DNA of 64,000 nt, taken from assembly GCF_020400655.1 (NCBI RefSeq), contig NZ_JAINRC010000012.1, positions 186,001-250,000 of the forward strand, written 5' to 3'. Shown piece after piece: positions 33,695 to 42,485 of this stretch. Every line of letters begins with the position of its first letter. The stretch's first letter is position 1. The translations under genes were made by a program, and so were the position numbers. A model generated the notes under the pieces. The model was given only the letters and a program-made list of their open reading frames with translations. It did no database searches and had not been told where the DNA came from. Source of the stretch: Streptomyces spinosus (GTDB lineage: Bacteria > Actinomycetota > Actinomycetes > Streptomycetales > Streptomycetaceae).

Positions 33695-34825
33695 ATGAGT
33701 GTGGCCGGCACGAGCGCCGCGCCGGAAGGACGGGACGCGCGGGGCGCGCCCGCGTCCCGGTGCGCCGGCTCCGGCGTCGATCCCGATCAGCTGCCCGACG
33801 GCCTCGTCGTCGCCGACGCACACGGCCGAGTGACCTGCTTCAACGCCGCCGCCGCACGGATCACCGCGGTGCGGCCCGCCGACGCCCTCGGACAGATGCT
33901 GGACAAGGCGCTGCCACTGGAGGACCTGGAGGGGCGCCGCTGGTGGCAGCTCACCGATCCCTACGGCGGGCTCGCCATCCGGGTCCGGCAGCCGGAGCGC
34001 AACCTGCTGCTGCCCGGCGGCCGTGAGGTCCTCGTCTCCGCCCGCTACGTGCGCGACGCGCCGCTCGGGCCGGTGCGCAGCGTGGTCGTCTCCCTCCGGG
34101 ACACCGAGGCCCGCCGCCGCACCGAGCGCAGCCACGCCGAGCTGATCGCCACCGTCGCCCACGAGCTGCGCTCCCCGCTGACCTCCGTGAAGGGCTTCAC
34201 CGCCACCCTGCTCGCCAAGTGGGAACGCTTCACCGACGACCAGAAGCGCCTCATGCTCGAGACCGTCGACGCCGACGCGGACCGTGTCACCCGTCTGATC
34301 GCCGAGCTGCTGGACATCTCCCGGATCGACTCCGGGCGGCTGGAGGTGCGCCGCCAGCCCGTCGACATCGGGGCCGCCGTCTCCCGGCACATCCAGGCCT
34401 ACGTCGCCGCCGGCCAGCCCGCCGACCGGTTCCTGCTGCGGATCGAGCAGCCGCTGCCCGCCCTGTGGGCCGACCCCGACAAGATCGACCAGGTGCTCAG
34501 CAACCTCATCGAAAATGCCGTGCGGCACGGCGAGGGAACCGTCACCATTGACGTCACGCCCAAGCCGTCCCCGCGCGAGGGCGAGGAAACCGGCACGTCG
34601 GTCACCGTGAGCGACGAGGGGCCCGGCATCCCGGAGGAGTCCATGAACCGCGTCTTCACCCGTTTCTGGAGGGGCAGCAAGCGCGGCGGCACGGGCCTTG
34701 GGCTGTACATCGTCAAGGGCATCGTGGAGGCCCACGGCGGCACGATCACGGTCGGCCGGGCCGCCGGCGGCGGCGCCGAGTTCCGATTTACGTTGCCCGT
34801 GAGCGCGCCGGCGTATCTCGCCTAG
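33695..34825 (+). CDS. ohkA: Orphan PAS-histidine kinase OhkA-like
   Basis: This 376-residue cytoplasmic sensor kinase has an N-terminal PAS domain (residues about 28-140, 'LPDGLVVADAHGRVTCFNAAAARIT', then 'VVVSLRDTEARRRTERSHAELIAT'). A HisKA follows with the phosphoacceptor His156 in 'VAHELRSPLTSVKGFTATLL'. The HATPase has an N-box 'VLSNLIENAVRHGEG', 'DEGPGIPEE' and 'GTGLGLYIVKGIVEAHGG'. No transmembrane helix is seen. No response regulator gene is adjacent, so it is an orphan. The place between a SpoU gene and pheS matches S. coelicolor OhkA (SCO1596), which affects antibiotic production and development, as I recall. ATG 33695 follows a GGGG site. Confidence 0.9.
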   Translation: MSVAGTSAAPEGRDARGAPASRCAGSGVDPDQLPDGLVVADAHGRVTCFNAAAARITAVRPADALGQMLDKALPLEDLEGRRWWQLTDPYGGLAIRVRQPERNLLLPGGREVLVSARYVRDAPLGPVRSVVVSLRDTEARRRTERSHAELIATVAHELRSPLTSVKGFTATLLAKWERFTDDQKRLMLETVDADADRVTRLIAELLDISRIDSGRLEVRRQPVDIGAAVSRHIQAYVAAGQPADRFLLRIEQPLPALWADPDKIDQVLSNLIENAVRHGEGTVTIDVTPKPSPREGEETGTSVTVSDEGPGIPEESMNRVFTRFWRGSKRGGTGLGLYIVKGIVEAHGGTITVGRAAGGGAEFRFTLPVSAPAYLA

Positions 34826-34926
34826 CGGCCCACGGGCCATTCGTCTACGTCCACCCCGTTAGACTCGGCCTTTGGCACCTTTGTGTCCTGCACGGCCCTC
34901 TACGCCGGTCACGGGGACCATCCGCC

Positions 34927-34957
34927 AGGGGGCACCTCCCAGCGTCAGCTGGGGGAC
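34927..34957. repeat. Dispersed hairpin repeat upstream of pheS
   Basis: The block AGGGGGCACCTCCCAGC-GTCA-GCTGGGGG (read from 34927) forms a hairpin (34936-34943 with 34948-34955, one wobble pair). It resembles a palindromic repeat scattered widely in streptomycete genomes (from memory). It lies just before the pheS ribosome site GGGAAGAG. Confidence 0.45.
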
Positions 34958-34977
34958 AATCGGAAGCACGGGAAGAG

Positions 34978-36099
34978 ATGTCGGCACCCAATAAGTCGTA
35001 CGACCCTGTCGAGGTCGAGGCGTTGAAACCGGAAGAGATCGAGCGCATGCGGGACGAGGCGCTCGCCGCCTTCGCCGCCGCGGACTCCCTCGACGCGCTG
35101 CACGAGGCCAAGGTCGCCCACACCGGCCCCGCCTCCCCGCTGGCCCTCGCCAACCGCGAGATCGGCGCGCTGCCCCCGCACGCCAAGGCCGAGGCCGGCA
35201 AGCGCGTCGGCATGGCGCGCGGCGCCGTGAACAAGGCCCTCGCCGCCCGCCAGGCCGAACTGGAGGCCGAGCGGGACGCCCGCGTGCTGGTCGAGGAGGA
35301 CGTCGACGTCACGCTGCCCTACGACCGCGTCCCGGCCGGTGCCCGCCACCCGCTGACCACGCTCTCCGAGCGCATCGAGGACATCTTCGTGGCCATGGGC
35401 TACGAGGTCGCCGAGGGTCCCCAGGTCGAGGCGGAGTGGTTCAACTTCGACGCCCTGAACATCGGCCCGGACCACCCGGCGCGCGGTGAGGCCGACACCT
35501 TCTTCGTCCAGGGGCCCGACGGCGGCGCCGACTCCGGTGTCGTGCTGCGCACCCACACCTCGCCGGTCCAGATCCGCTCCCTGCTCGACCGCGAGCCGCC
35601 GGTCTACGTGATCTGCCCGGGCCGCGTGTACCGCACCGACGAGCTGGACGCCACGCACACGCCCGTCTTCCACCAGGTCGAGCTGCTCGCCGTGGACGAG
35701 GGCCTGACCATGGCCGATCTCAAGGGGACCCTGGACCACATGGTCCAGTCGCTGTTCGGCGAGGGCATGAAGACCCGGCTGCGGCCGAACTTCTTCCCCT
35801 TCACCGAGCCGAGCGCCGAGATGGACATGCTCTGCTACGTCTGCAAGGGCGAGTCCGTCGGCAACCCCGACCGGCCCTGCCGCACCTGCTCCAGCGAGGG
35901 CTGGATCGAGCTGGGCGGCTGCGGCATGGTCAACCCGCGGGTGCTCACCGCCTGCGGCGTCGACCCGGAGAAGTACAGCGGCTTCGCCTTCGGGTTCGGC
36001 ATCGAGCGGATGCTGATGTTCCGCCACAACGTCGAGGACATGCGAGACATGGTCGAGGGTGACGTCCGGTTCACCCGGCCGTTCGGGATGGAGATCTGA
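34978..36099 (+). CDS. pheS: Phenylalanine-tRNA ligase alpha subunit
   Basis: This 373-residue catalytic subunit of the alpha2-beta2 synthetase charges tRNA-Phe. An N-terminal coiled coil is followed by the class II core: motif 1 near 'HPLTTLSERIEDIFVAMGYEVAEGPQVEAEW', motif 2 'PVYVICPGRVYRTDELDATHTPVFHQVE', and motif 3 'GFAFGFGIERMLMFRHNVEDMR' (each quoted only in part as landmarks). The Phe-pocket 'FFPFTEPSAEMD' is present. ATG 34978 follows GGGAAGAG. The ATG of pheT overlaps its TGA by one base. I saw no T-box or Phe-rich leader peptide upstream, so control is probably not by those devices. Confidence 0.97.
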   Translation: MSAPNKSYDPVEVEALKPEEIERMRDEALAAFAAADSLDALHEAKVAHTGPASPLALANREIGALPPHAKAEAGKRVGMARGAVNKALAARQAELEAERDARVLVEEDVDVTLPYDRVPAGARHPLTTLSERIEDIFVAMGYEVAEGPQVEAEWFNFDALNIGPDHPARGEADTFFVQGPDGGADSGVVLRTHTSPVQIRSLLDREPPVYVICPGRVYRTDELDATHTPVFHQVELLAVDEGLTMADLKGTLDHMVQSLFGEGMKTRLRPNFFPFTEPSAEMDMLCYVCKGESVGNPDRPCRTCSSEGWIELGGCGMVNPRVLTACGVDPEKYSGFAFGFGIERMLMFRHNVEDMRDMVEGDVRFTRPFGMEI

Positions 36100-38621
36100 T
36101 GCGGGTCCCGCTTTCTTGGCTGCGGGAGTACGTCGACCTGCCGGCGACCGAGACCGGCCGTGACGTCCAGGCCAAGCTCATTTCGGCCGGTCTGGAGGTC
36201 GAGACGGTCGAGCAGCTCGGCGCCGACCTCAAGGGCCCCCTGGTCGTCGGCCAGGTGCTGACCATCGAGGAGCTGGAGGGCTTCAAGAAGCCGATCCGCT
36301 TCTGCACCGTCGACGTCGGCCAGGCCAACGGCACGGGCGAGCCCCAGGAGATCGTCTGCGGCGCCCGCAACTTCCAGGTCGGCGACAAGGTCGTCGTGGT
36401 CCTTCCCGGCGCCACGCTGCCCGGCGGCTTCTCCATCGCCGCCCGCAAGACCTACGGCAGGACGTCCCACGGCATGATCTGCTCCAGCGACGAGCTGGGC
36501 ATGGGCGACGACGGCACCCACGGCATCATCGTGCTGCCGCCGGAGACCGAGGTCGGCAAGGACGCCATCGAGCTGCTGGAGCTGGTCGACGAGGTGCTGG
36601 ACATCGCCGTCACCGCCAACCGCGGCGACTGCCTGTCCATCCGCGGTGTCGCGCGCGAGACCGCCATCGCCTACGGCCTGCCGCTGCGCGACCCCGCCCT
36701 GATCGACGTCCCGGCGCCGAACGCCTACGGCTACCCGGTCCAGGTCTCCGACCCGTTCGGCTGCGACCGCTTCACCGCGCGCACGGTCACCGGCCTGCGC
36801 CCCGAGGCACGCTCCCCGATCTGGCTCCAGCGCCGGCTCCAGAAGGTCGGCATGCGCCCGATCTCGCTCGCCGTCGACGTCACGAACTACGTGATGATGG
36901 AGCTGGGCCAGCCGCTGCACGCCTACGACCGGTCCCTGGTCCAGGGCACGATCGGCGTGCGCCGCGCGCAGGAGGGCGAGAAGCTCGTCACCCTCGACGG
37001 CGTCGAGCGCACGCTGCACGCCGAGGACCTGGTCATCACCGACGAGCGCGGCCCCATCGGCCTCGCCGGGGTGATGGGCGGCGCCAACACGGAGATCGCC
37101 GACCACGAGGTGACCGAGGACGGCGTCAACGGCACGACGGACGTGGTCATCGAGGCCGCGCACTTCGACGCCGTCTCCATCGCCCGGACGGCCCGCCGTC
37201 ACAAGCTGCTCTCCGAGGCGTCCCGCCGCTTCGAGCGGGGCGTCGACCCGCAGGCCGCCGCTGCCGCCGCACAGCGCACGGTGGACCTGCTGGTCCTCCT
37301 CGCGGGCGGTACGGCGGAGGCCGGTGTCACCGAGATCATCGCGCCCTCGGCCCCGCACACCATCACCCTCCCGGCCGGCCACCCGGACAAGGTCGCGGGC
37401 GTCGACTACGGCCGCGAGACGGTCGTACGCCGTCTCCAGCAGGTCGGCTGCGACGTGTACGGGCAGGACGAGCTGCTGGTCACCGTGCCGTCCTGGCGTC
37501 CCGACCTGGCCGACCCGAACGACCTGGCCGAAGAGGTCATCCGTCTGGAGGGCTACGAGAACCTGCCCTCCACGCTGCCCAGGCTGCCCTCGGGCCGCGG
37601 TCTGACCCACCGCCAGCGGCTGCACCGCCGGGTCGGCCGGGCGCTGGCCGGCGCGGGCTACGTCGAGGCGCCGAACTACCCGTTCGTCAGCGAGCAGGTC
37701 TTCGACCAGCTCGGCCTGGAGGCCGGTGACCCGGCCCGCCGCGTCGTGAAGCTGGTCAACCCGCTCAGCGACGAGGAGCCGGCGCTGCGCACCACGCTGC
37801 TGCCGGGCCTGCTCGGCGCCCTGCGGCGCAACGACGGCCGGGGCTCGCACGACCTCGCCCTGTTCGAGACCGGGCTGGTCTTCCTGCCGCGCGAGGAGTC
37901 GCACGGCGCCACGCACCTGCCCGTCGACCGGCGTCCCACCGACGAGGAGATCGCCGCGCTGAACGCCGCGCTGCCCGAGCAGCCCCGGCACGTGTCCGTC
38001 GTCCTCGCCGGCGCCCGCGAGCAGGCCGGCTGGTGGGGCAAGGGCCGTCCGGCCGACTGGGCCGACGCGGTCGAGGCGGCGCGTACCGTCGCCCGCGAAA
38101 CCGGTGCCGAACTGGTCGTCCGCAAGGGCCAGTACGGTCCGTGGCACCCCGGCCGGTGCGCCGAGCTGGTGGTCGTCGCCGACGGCGGCGAGCGGGTCGT
38201 GGGTCACGCGGGCGAGCTGCACCCGCGGGTCCTCAAGGCCCTCGGTCTGCCCGAGCGCACGTGCGCGATGGAGCTGGACCTGGACGCCCTGGAGGCGGTG
38301 GGCGACGGCGTTCCGCAGGCGCCGGGCATCTCCACGTTCCCGGTCGCCACGCAGGACGTCGCCCTCGTCGTCGACAAGCCGGTACCGGCCGCGGAGGTCG
38401 AGGCGGCGCTGCGCGAGGGTGCCGGTGAACTGCTGGAGTCCATCCGGCTGTTCGACGTGTACGAGAACGCCGACCAGCTCGGGGAGGGCCGCAAGTCGCT
38501 CGCGTACGCGCTGCGGTTCCGGGCCGCCGACCGCACGCTGACCGTGGACGAGGCCTCGGCCGCGCGGGACGCGGCGGTCGCCCTCGCGGGTGAGCGGACC
38601 GGGGCGGTGCTCCGGGGCTGA
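36099..38621 (+). CDS. pheT: Phenylalanine-tRNA ligase beta subunit
   Basis: This 840-residue beta subunit is co-expressed with pheS. Residues about 1-160 include the tRNA-binding fold ('LVVGQVLTIEELEGFKKPIRFC') and the B3/B4 editing domain further on ('YVMMELGQPLHAYDRSLVQG'). The B5 domain ('VDYGRETVVRRLQQVGCDVYG') is followed by the class II-like fold ('LRTTLLPGLLGALRRND') and the C-terminal anticodon-binding FDX-ACB domain ('SIRLFDVYENADQLGEGRKSLAYALRF', described in part). The length is normal for actinobacteria. There is no sign of damage. The pheST operon ends before a strong terminator about 100 bases downstream. Confidence 0.97.
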   Translation: MRVPLSWLREYVDLPATETGRDVQAKLISAGLEVETVEQLGADLKGPLVVGQVLTIEELEGFKKPIRFCTVDVGQANGTGEPQEIVCGARNFQVGDKVVVVLPGATLPGGFSIAARKTYGRTSHGMICSSDELGMGDDGTHGIIVLPPETEVGKDAIELLELVDEVLDIAVTANRGDCLSIRGVARETAIAYGLPLRDPALIDVPAPNAYGYPVQVSDPFGCDRFTARTVTGLRPEARSPIWLQRRLQKVGMRPISLAVDVTNYVMMELGQPLHAYDRSLVQGTIGVRRAQEGEKLVTLDGVERTLHAEDLVITDERGPIGLAGVMGGANTEIADHEVTEDGVNGTTDVVIEAAHFDAVSIARTARRHKLLSEASRRFERGVDPQAAAAAAQRTVDLLVLLAGGTAEAGVTEIIAPSAPHTITLPAGHPDKVAGVDYGRETVVRRLQQVGCDVYGQDELLVTVPSWRPDLADPNDLAEEVIRLEGYENLPSTLPRLPSGRGLTHRQRLHRRVGRALAGAGYVEAPNYPFVSEQVFDQLGLEAGDPARRVVKLVNPLSDEEPALRTTLLPGLLGALRRNDGRGSHDLALFETGLVFLPREESHGATHLPVDRRPTDEEIAALNAALPEQPRHVSVVLAGAREQAGWWGKGRPADWADAVEAARTVARETGAELVVRKGQYGPWHPGRCAELVVVADGGERVVGHAGELHPRVLKALGLPERTCAMELDLDALEAVGDGVPQAPGISTFPVATQDVALVVDKPVPAAEVEAALREGAGELLESIRLFDVYENADQLGEGRKSLAYALRFRAADRTLTVDEASAARDAAVALAGERTGAVLRG

Positions 38622-38722
38622 ACGCCCTCGCCAACTGCATAAATGCGGGTTGACCGACGGAAGCTCACTCGTTCGGGTGGGAAGTGAGGGTGATCCTCCC
38701 CGTCCGGGTCACGCCGTCGACA

Positions 38723-38756
38723 GAATCGGACCGGCCTTTCGGGGCCGGTCCGATTC
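38723..38756 (+). terminator. Strong terminator after pheST
   Basis: A perfect 14-bp stem, GAATCGGACCGGCC (38723-38736) with its inverse at 38743-38756, closes a TTTCGG loop. It lies 102 bases past the pheT stop and 32 bases before the phosphatase gene. Confidence 0.8.
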
Positions 38757-38787
38757 CTCTGTCAGGCCCATATGGGGGACCAGAGGC

Positions 38788-39885
38788 ATGATCCGCATCA
38801 AGGCACGGGCGCCCACCGGGCGGGTGGCAGTACTGCCCTCGGTCTGGGGAGCCGTCGCGGTCGGCTACAAGTTCGGCTGTCCGCTCGCCCAGCAGAACGG
38901 GCTCGGGGCCCGCATCGTCACCAGTGCCGTGTTCTTCGCGGTCGGCACCGGCCTCATAGTCCATGTCCGCCGCTCCCTGCTGCGGGAGCTGCGGCTCGCC
39001 CGGCGGGCGGCGAACGCCGCGCAGGACGTCGTCCTGCGTCCGCTGCCGCCGCGGCTCGACGGGATCGACGTCGCCGCCGCCCAGCTCTCCGCCGACCGGG
39101 GCGCGAGCGTCGGCGGCGATCTGTACGAGGCCGTCGCCACCGAGCACGGTGTCCGGGTGGTGATGGGGGACGTACGGGGGCACGGACTGCCCGCCCTCGG
39201 CACCGTCGCCGCCCTCCTCGGCAGCTTCCGCGAGGCCGCCCACGACGAGCCCGGACTCGACCGCGTGCTCCGCAGACTGGACCGCGCCCTCGCCCGCCAC
39301 CTGCGCGAACGCGCCCGCGCCGAGCACCCCGCGCACGGCCCCTGCGACCTCGACCACCCCGTCGCCGAGGAGTTCGTCACCGTGCTCCTCCTGGAGATCG
39401 GCGGGGACGGCGACCTGCGCGTCCTCAACTGCGGCCATCCGTGGCCGTACGCGCTGCGGGGGACCAGGGTCGAGCAGCTGACCGGCGCGGACCCCCTTCC
39501 GCCGCTGGGACCGTTCCCGCTGCCGGCGGAGCTGGAGGTCCAGCCCTGCGGCCGGCTGCGTCCGGGCGAGTCGCTGGTCCTCTTCACGGACGGGGCGGAG
39601 GACGCCCGGGACGGCCGGGGCCGGTTCTTCTCGCTGCCGGAGGCCCTGCGCGCGGCCGTCCGCGACCAGCCCGTCTCACCCCAGAAGGTCCTGCGCACCG
39701 TCTTCACGGGCCTCCTGCGCCACACGCTCGGCAGGACGACGGACGACATCGCGGTACTGGTCCTGCGGAACGGCCGGCGAGGGGCGGGCCGCGACTCCCC
39801 GGGGGCGCGGGGCGACGGCATCAGCGACTCCGCCGCGTGCGCGGGCACGGCACCCACCCACCCGCAGCCCACGACGTACCGCTAG
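38788..39885 (+). CDS. Membrane-associated PP2C-type (SpoIIE-like) serine/threonine phosphatase
   Basis: This 365-residue protein has one or two hydrophobic segments near the N-terminus (about residues 13-60, the second 'IVTSAVFFAVGTGLIVHV'). A SpoIIE/RsbU-type phosphatase domain follows: 'SADRGASVGGDLYEAV', 'MGDVRGHGLPALGTVAAL', 'FVTVLLLEIG', 'NCGHPWPYAL', 'LFTDGAEDARDGRG' and 'TTDDIAVLVLR'. The Asp residues in GGD, GD, TDG and TDD bind two metal ions. These phosphatases usually act on anti-anti-sigma proteins in partner-switching. No anti-sigma or STAS gene is adjacent, so the target is unknown. The C-terminal about 40 residues are low-complexity. Confidence 0.9.
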   Translation: MIRIKARAPTGRVAVLPSVWGAVAVGYKFGCPLAQQNGLGARIVTSAVFFAVGTGLIVHVRRSLLRELRLARRAANAAQDVVLRPLPPRLDGIDVAAAQLSADRGASVGGDLYEAVATEHGVRVVMGDVRGHGLPALGTVAALLGSFREAAHDEPGLDRVLRRLDRALARHLRERARAEHPAHGPCDLDHPVAEEFVTVLLLEIGGDGDLRVLNCGHPWPYALRGTRVEQLTGADPLPPLGPFPLPAELEVQPCGRLRPGESLVLFTDGAEDARDGRGRFFSLPEALRAAVRDQPVSPQKVLRTVFTGLLRHTLGRTTDDIAVLVLRNGRRGAGRDSPGARGDGISDSAACAGTAPTHPQPTTYR

Positions 39886-39890
39886 GGACC

Positions 39891-39934
39891 CGGCCGGGCC
39901 GCCGTCGTTCGAGGGGGAGCCGGCGGCCCGGCCG
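39891..39934. terminator. Terminator after phosphatase gene
   Basis: GGCCGGGCCGCCG (39892-39904) and CGGCGGCCCGGCC (39921-39933) are perfect inverse copies, with another C-G pair outside (39891 with 39934). The loop is 16 bases. It begins 6 bases after the phosphatase stop codon. Confidence 0.75.
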
Positions 39935-40012
39935 GCCTCTTGCGAGGCATCTCAGTCAACCGGATCGACACGCTCCGCAACAGCGCGCGTACGCCACGGA
40001 TACGGGCACTCG

Positions 40013-40031
40013 GTTCACACCCCGTGTGAAC
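40013..40031 (+). promoter_or_regulatory. Palindromic candidate operator upstream of TPR regulator
   Basis: GTTCACAC-CCC-GTGTGAAC has perfect 8-bp arms and a 3-base centre. It lies 46 bases before the regulator's start codon, where a dimeric DNA-binding protein could act. The sequence is unlike the flanking G+C-rich DNA. Confidence 0.6.
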
Positions 40032-40077
40032 GCCGGACCACTACGCTGAGCGCACCACGCCACTCGGGGGGCATCCC

Positions 40078-41418
40078 ATGCAGCCCAACACCCTGCTCGA
40101 CGCCATCCTGGACGAGGCGGGCATCTCGCACGCCGGCCTCGCCGCCCACGTCAACCAGGCGGGCCGCGCCCGCGGACTCGCGCTGCGCTACGAACACACC
40201 GCCGTGGCCCGCTGGTTGAAGGGCCAGCGGCCCCGCGGCCAGGTACCGGACCTGATCTGCGAGGTGCTCGCGGCACGGCTGCAACGCCCGGTCACGCTCG
40301 ACGACATCGGGCTCGGCGTGCCCGGTGAGCCCAGCACCCCGCACACCGGTTCGCTGGGCGGGTTCGTGGAGCGGGCCACCGCCCTGTGGCGCTCGGACGA
40401 ACAGCAGCGGCCCCATGTGCTGGGCGCCCCGGCCGTCACCGGGACCCCGGCGGTGATGCCGGTGTGGGAGTGGGAGAACCCGCCCGAGGACGTCGACGTC
40501 TCCCGGGGCGGCCGGCACCCGGTGACCGCGGCCGACATCGAGATGCTCCGCGCCGCCCGGACGCACTACGAGCAGATGTACCGCAAGACCGGCGGTGTCG
40601 CGACCCGCTCCCGGATCGTCGGGTTCCTCAACGCCGAGGCCGCGCCGCTGCTGCGCGGCAGTTACCCCGACGCCACCGGCCGTCAACTGCACCGGGCCAC
40701 CGGCGGGTTGGTGGCGATCGCGGGCATCTGCGCGTACGACTCCGACGCGCACGGGCTCGCCCAGCGCTACTTCCACCAGGCGCTGCGGCTGGCGAAGGCA
40801 AGCGGTGACCGCGGTCTCGGGGCGTACGTCATCGCGCTGCTGGTCAACCAGTCCCTGTTCATGCGGGAGTACCGGCAGGCCGTCGCCTTCGCCGAGGCCG
40901 CGCTGCGCGCCGCCGGCCGGCACATCACCCCGGCGCTCGCCTCCGACCTGTACGCGATGCAGGCCAAGGCGTACGCGCACCTCGGGGACGGCACGAGCGC
41001 GCTGTCGTGCATCCGGCGGGCGGAGACGGCGGCCGAGCGGATCCGGCGGGGCTACGAGCCCGACGAGACCGGGTACGTCCAGCCGGGGCTGGTCAACGTC
41101 CAGGTGGCCGAGGCGCTGCTGAGCCTCGGGGAACTCGCCGCCGCCCGGGAGCACGCGGCGGCGGCCGTCGACAACCCGGCCCACGACCGGGGGCGGGTGC
41201 ACCGGCTGGCCATGCTCAGCACCATCGAACTGCGCCAGGGCAACGCCGACAAGGCCGTCGCCACCGCCGTGCGGATGGCGGAGCAGGCACGGGGAATGGA
41301 GTCGCAGCGGCTGCGCGACAGACTGCGCGCGGTACGCGAGCACCTGGTGCGCTGCGGCTCGGCCGGCACCGCCGAAGCCGCCGAACTCATCGACGGGGCA
41401 CTGCGCGTACCGCTGTAG
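40078..41418 (+). CDS. Tetratricopeptide-type regulator (NsdA/NsdB-like)
   Basis: This 446-residue protein has an N-terminal helix-turn-helix-like region ('ILDEAGISHAGLAAHVNQAGRARGLALRYEHTAVARWLKG', described for position, residues about 9-48). A linker follows, then a long all-helical part with TPR-like repeats ('YFHQALRLAKASGDRGLGAYVIALL', 'VAFAEAALRAAGRHITPALASDLYAMQAKAYAHLGD', 'LSLGELAAAREHAAAAVDN', each in part). The architecture matches Streptomyces regulators of the NsdA/AfsR-associated TPR type that act as repressors of differentiation or antibiotic synthesis. The ligand or partner is unknown. The 8-bp palindrome upstream suggests autoregulation. Confidence 0.75.
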   Translation: MQPNTLLDAILDEAGISHAGLAAHVNQAGRARGLALRYEHTAVARWLKGQRPRGQVPDLICEVLAARLQRPVTLDDIGLGVPGEPSTPHTGSLGGFVERATALWRSDEQQRPHVLGAPAVTGTPAVMPVWEWENPPEDVDVSRGGRHPVTAADIEMLRAARTHYEQMYRKTGGVATRSRIVGFLNAEAAPLLRGSYPDATGRQLHRATGGLVAIAGICAYDSDAHGLAQRYFHQALRLAKASGDRGLGAYVIALLVNQSLFMREYRQAVAFAEAALRAAGRHITPALASDLYAMQAKAYAHLGDGTSALSCIRRAETAAERIRRGYEPDETGYVQPGLVNVQVAEALLSLGELAAAREHAAAAVDNPAHDRGRVHRLAMLSTIELRQGNADKAVATAVRMAEQARGMESQRLRDRLRAVREHLVRCGSAGTAEAAELIDGALRVPL

Positions 41419-41483
41419 GCCCCCTGTGGGCACACCGTCCCTGCTGCGATATTGCCACTTACTCGGCGGAAGGTGGCAGAACC

Positions 41484-42020
41484 GTGCAGTGGACGAAACA
41501 AAGCGAACAGACTGTCTATGAAAACCGCTGGTTCCGCGTCAATCTCGCGGATGTCGCGTTGCCGGACGGCCGGCACCTCGACCACTTCCTGATCCGGCTG
41601 CGCCCCGTGGCCGTGGCCACGGTCGTCAACGAGGCGAACGAGGTGCTGCTGCTGTGGCGGCACCGCTTCATCACCGACAGCTGGGGCTGGGAGCTGGCCG
41701 CGGGCGTCGTCGAGGACGGCGAGGACATCGCGAGCGCCGCGGCCCGGGAACTGGAGGAGGAGACCGGCTGGCGGCCGGGGCCCCTGCACCACCTGATGAG
41801 CGTGGAGCCGTCCAACGGCCTCACCGACGCCCGGCACCACATCTACTGGTCCGACCGGGGCGAGTACATCGGGCACCCCGTGGACGACTTCGAGTCGGAC
41901 CGGCGGGAATGGGTCCCGTTGAAACTCGTCCCCGACCTGATCGCCCGTGGGGAGGTCCCGGCCGCCAACATGGCGGCCGCGTTACTCCTGCTGCACCACC
42001 TCAGGCTCGCGGAAGGCTAG
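41484..42020 (+). CDS. Nudix hydrolase, ADP-ribose pyrophosphatase-like
   Basis: This 178-residue enzyme has an intact Nudix box, 'GVVEDGEDIASAAARELEEE' followed by TGW (about residues 72-94), fitting Gx5Ex7REUxEExGU. Its metal-binding glutamates are present. The preceding 'RLRPVAVATVVNEANEVLLLWRHRFI' and the following 'SVEPSNGLTDARHHIYW' resemble ADP-sugar pyrophosphatases. Substrate prediction inside the Nudix family is unreliable. GTG 41484 is used, with a GGAAGG site at 41468-41473 about ten bases upstream. The gene converges with the small coiled-coil gene; only 10 bases separate the stops. Confidence 0.9.
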   Translation: MQWTKQSEQTVYENRWFRVNLADVALPDGRHLDHFLIRLRPVAVATVVNEANEVLLLWRHRFITDSWGWELAAGVVEDGEDIASAAARELEEETGWRPGPLHHLMSVEPSNGLTDARHHIYWSDRGEYIGHPVDDFESDRREWVPLKLVPDLIARGEVPAANMAAALLLLHHLRLAEG

Positions 42021-42030
42021 GGCGCCGCGG

Positions 42031-42291
42031 CTAGCGGGCGGCCAGCGCCTGCCACACCGTCACCACGAGCGCACCGAGCGCGGTCAGCGCGGCGAGTGAG
42101 GGCAACGGCCAGCGTGCGTGTTCCAGCGAGGCCATCCGGGTGTTCAGCTCGTCCAGCTCCTTGGCGGTCTCCTCGGTACGGTGACGCAGCAGCGCCAGTC
42201 CTCCCTCGACACGGGCGTAGGCCACGTCGAGGCGGCGCCGTAACTCTGCGAGTTCTCCATGGACCACGGGATGCTCCGGTTCGGCGGTCAC
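42031..42291 (-). CDS. Small coiled-coil protein with C-terminal transmembrane helix
   Basis: This 86-residue protein reads as a long charged helix ('HGELAELRRRLDVAYARVEGG' and 'RHRTEETAKELDELNTRMASLEHA') with heptad spacing. A hydrophobic tail helix at about residues 64-84 ('LPSLAALTALGALVVTVWQAL') follows, so it is a tail-anchored membrane protein. GTG 42291 is chosen over an upstream ATG because an AAGGAG site (42299-42304) lies 7 bases before it. No function can be assigned. Similar small proteins occur in many streptomycetes, from memory. It sits next to a Nudix gene, converging. Confidence 0.7.
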   Translation of the reverse strand: MTAEPEHPVVHGELAELRRRLDVAYARVEGGLALLRHRTEETAKELDELNTRMASLEHARWPLPSLAALTALGALVVTVWQALAAR

Positions 42292-42432
42292 AGGTCCGCT
42301 CCTTTCGGTGGTCGAAATGGATGGTTCCGCATCCCTTGCATGCGCATGATGAGTCAACTCGCCTGGTGGGCGCGTGGGGAGCGTGTGTGGCGGGCATATG
42401 CGTGCCCGGCGCGCACACGGTGTGTGAAACGG

Positions 42433-42467
42433 ACGGGCCCGGCACCGGAATCCGGTGCCGGGCCCGT
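42433..42467 (-). terminator. Terminator after 3-hydroxybutyryl-CoA dehydrogenase gene
   Basis: A perfect 16-bp stem, ACGGGCCCGGCACCGG (42433-42448) with its inverse at 42452-42467, closes a 3-base AAT loop. It lies 19 bases beyond the end of the dehydrogenase gene on the minus strand. Confidence 0.8.
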
Positions 42468-42485
42468 TGGCGTAGCTGTTCGTAA

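Noticed and set aside
34826..34977. T-box or Phe-rich leader peptide in front of pheS
   Set aside because: No specifier-loop or anti-terminator pattern and no short frame with repeated Phe codons is visible. A dispersed hairpin repeat occupies part of the region.
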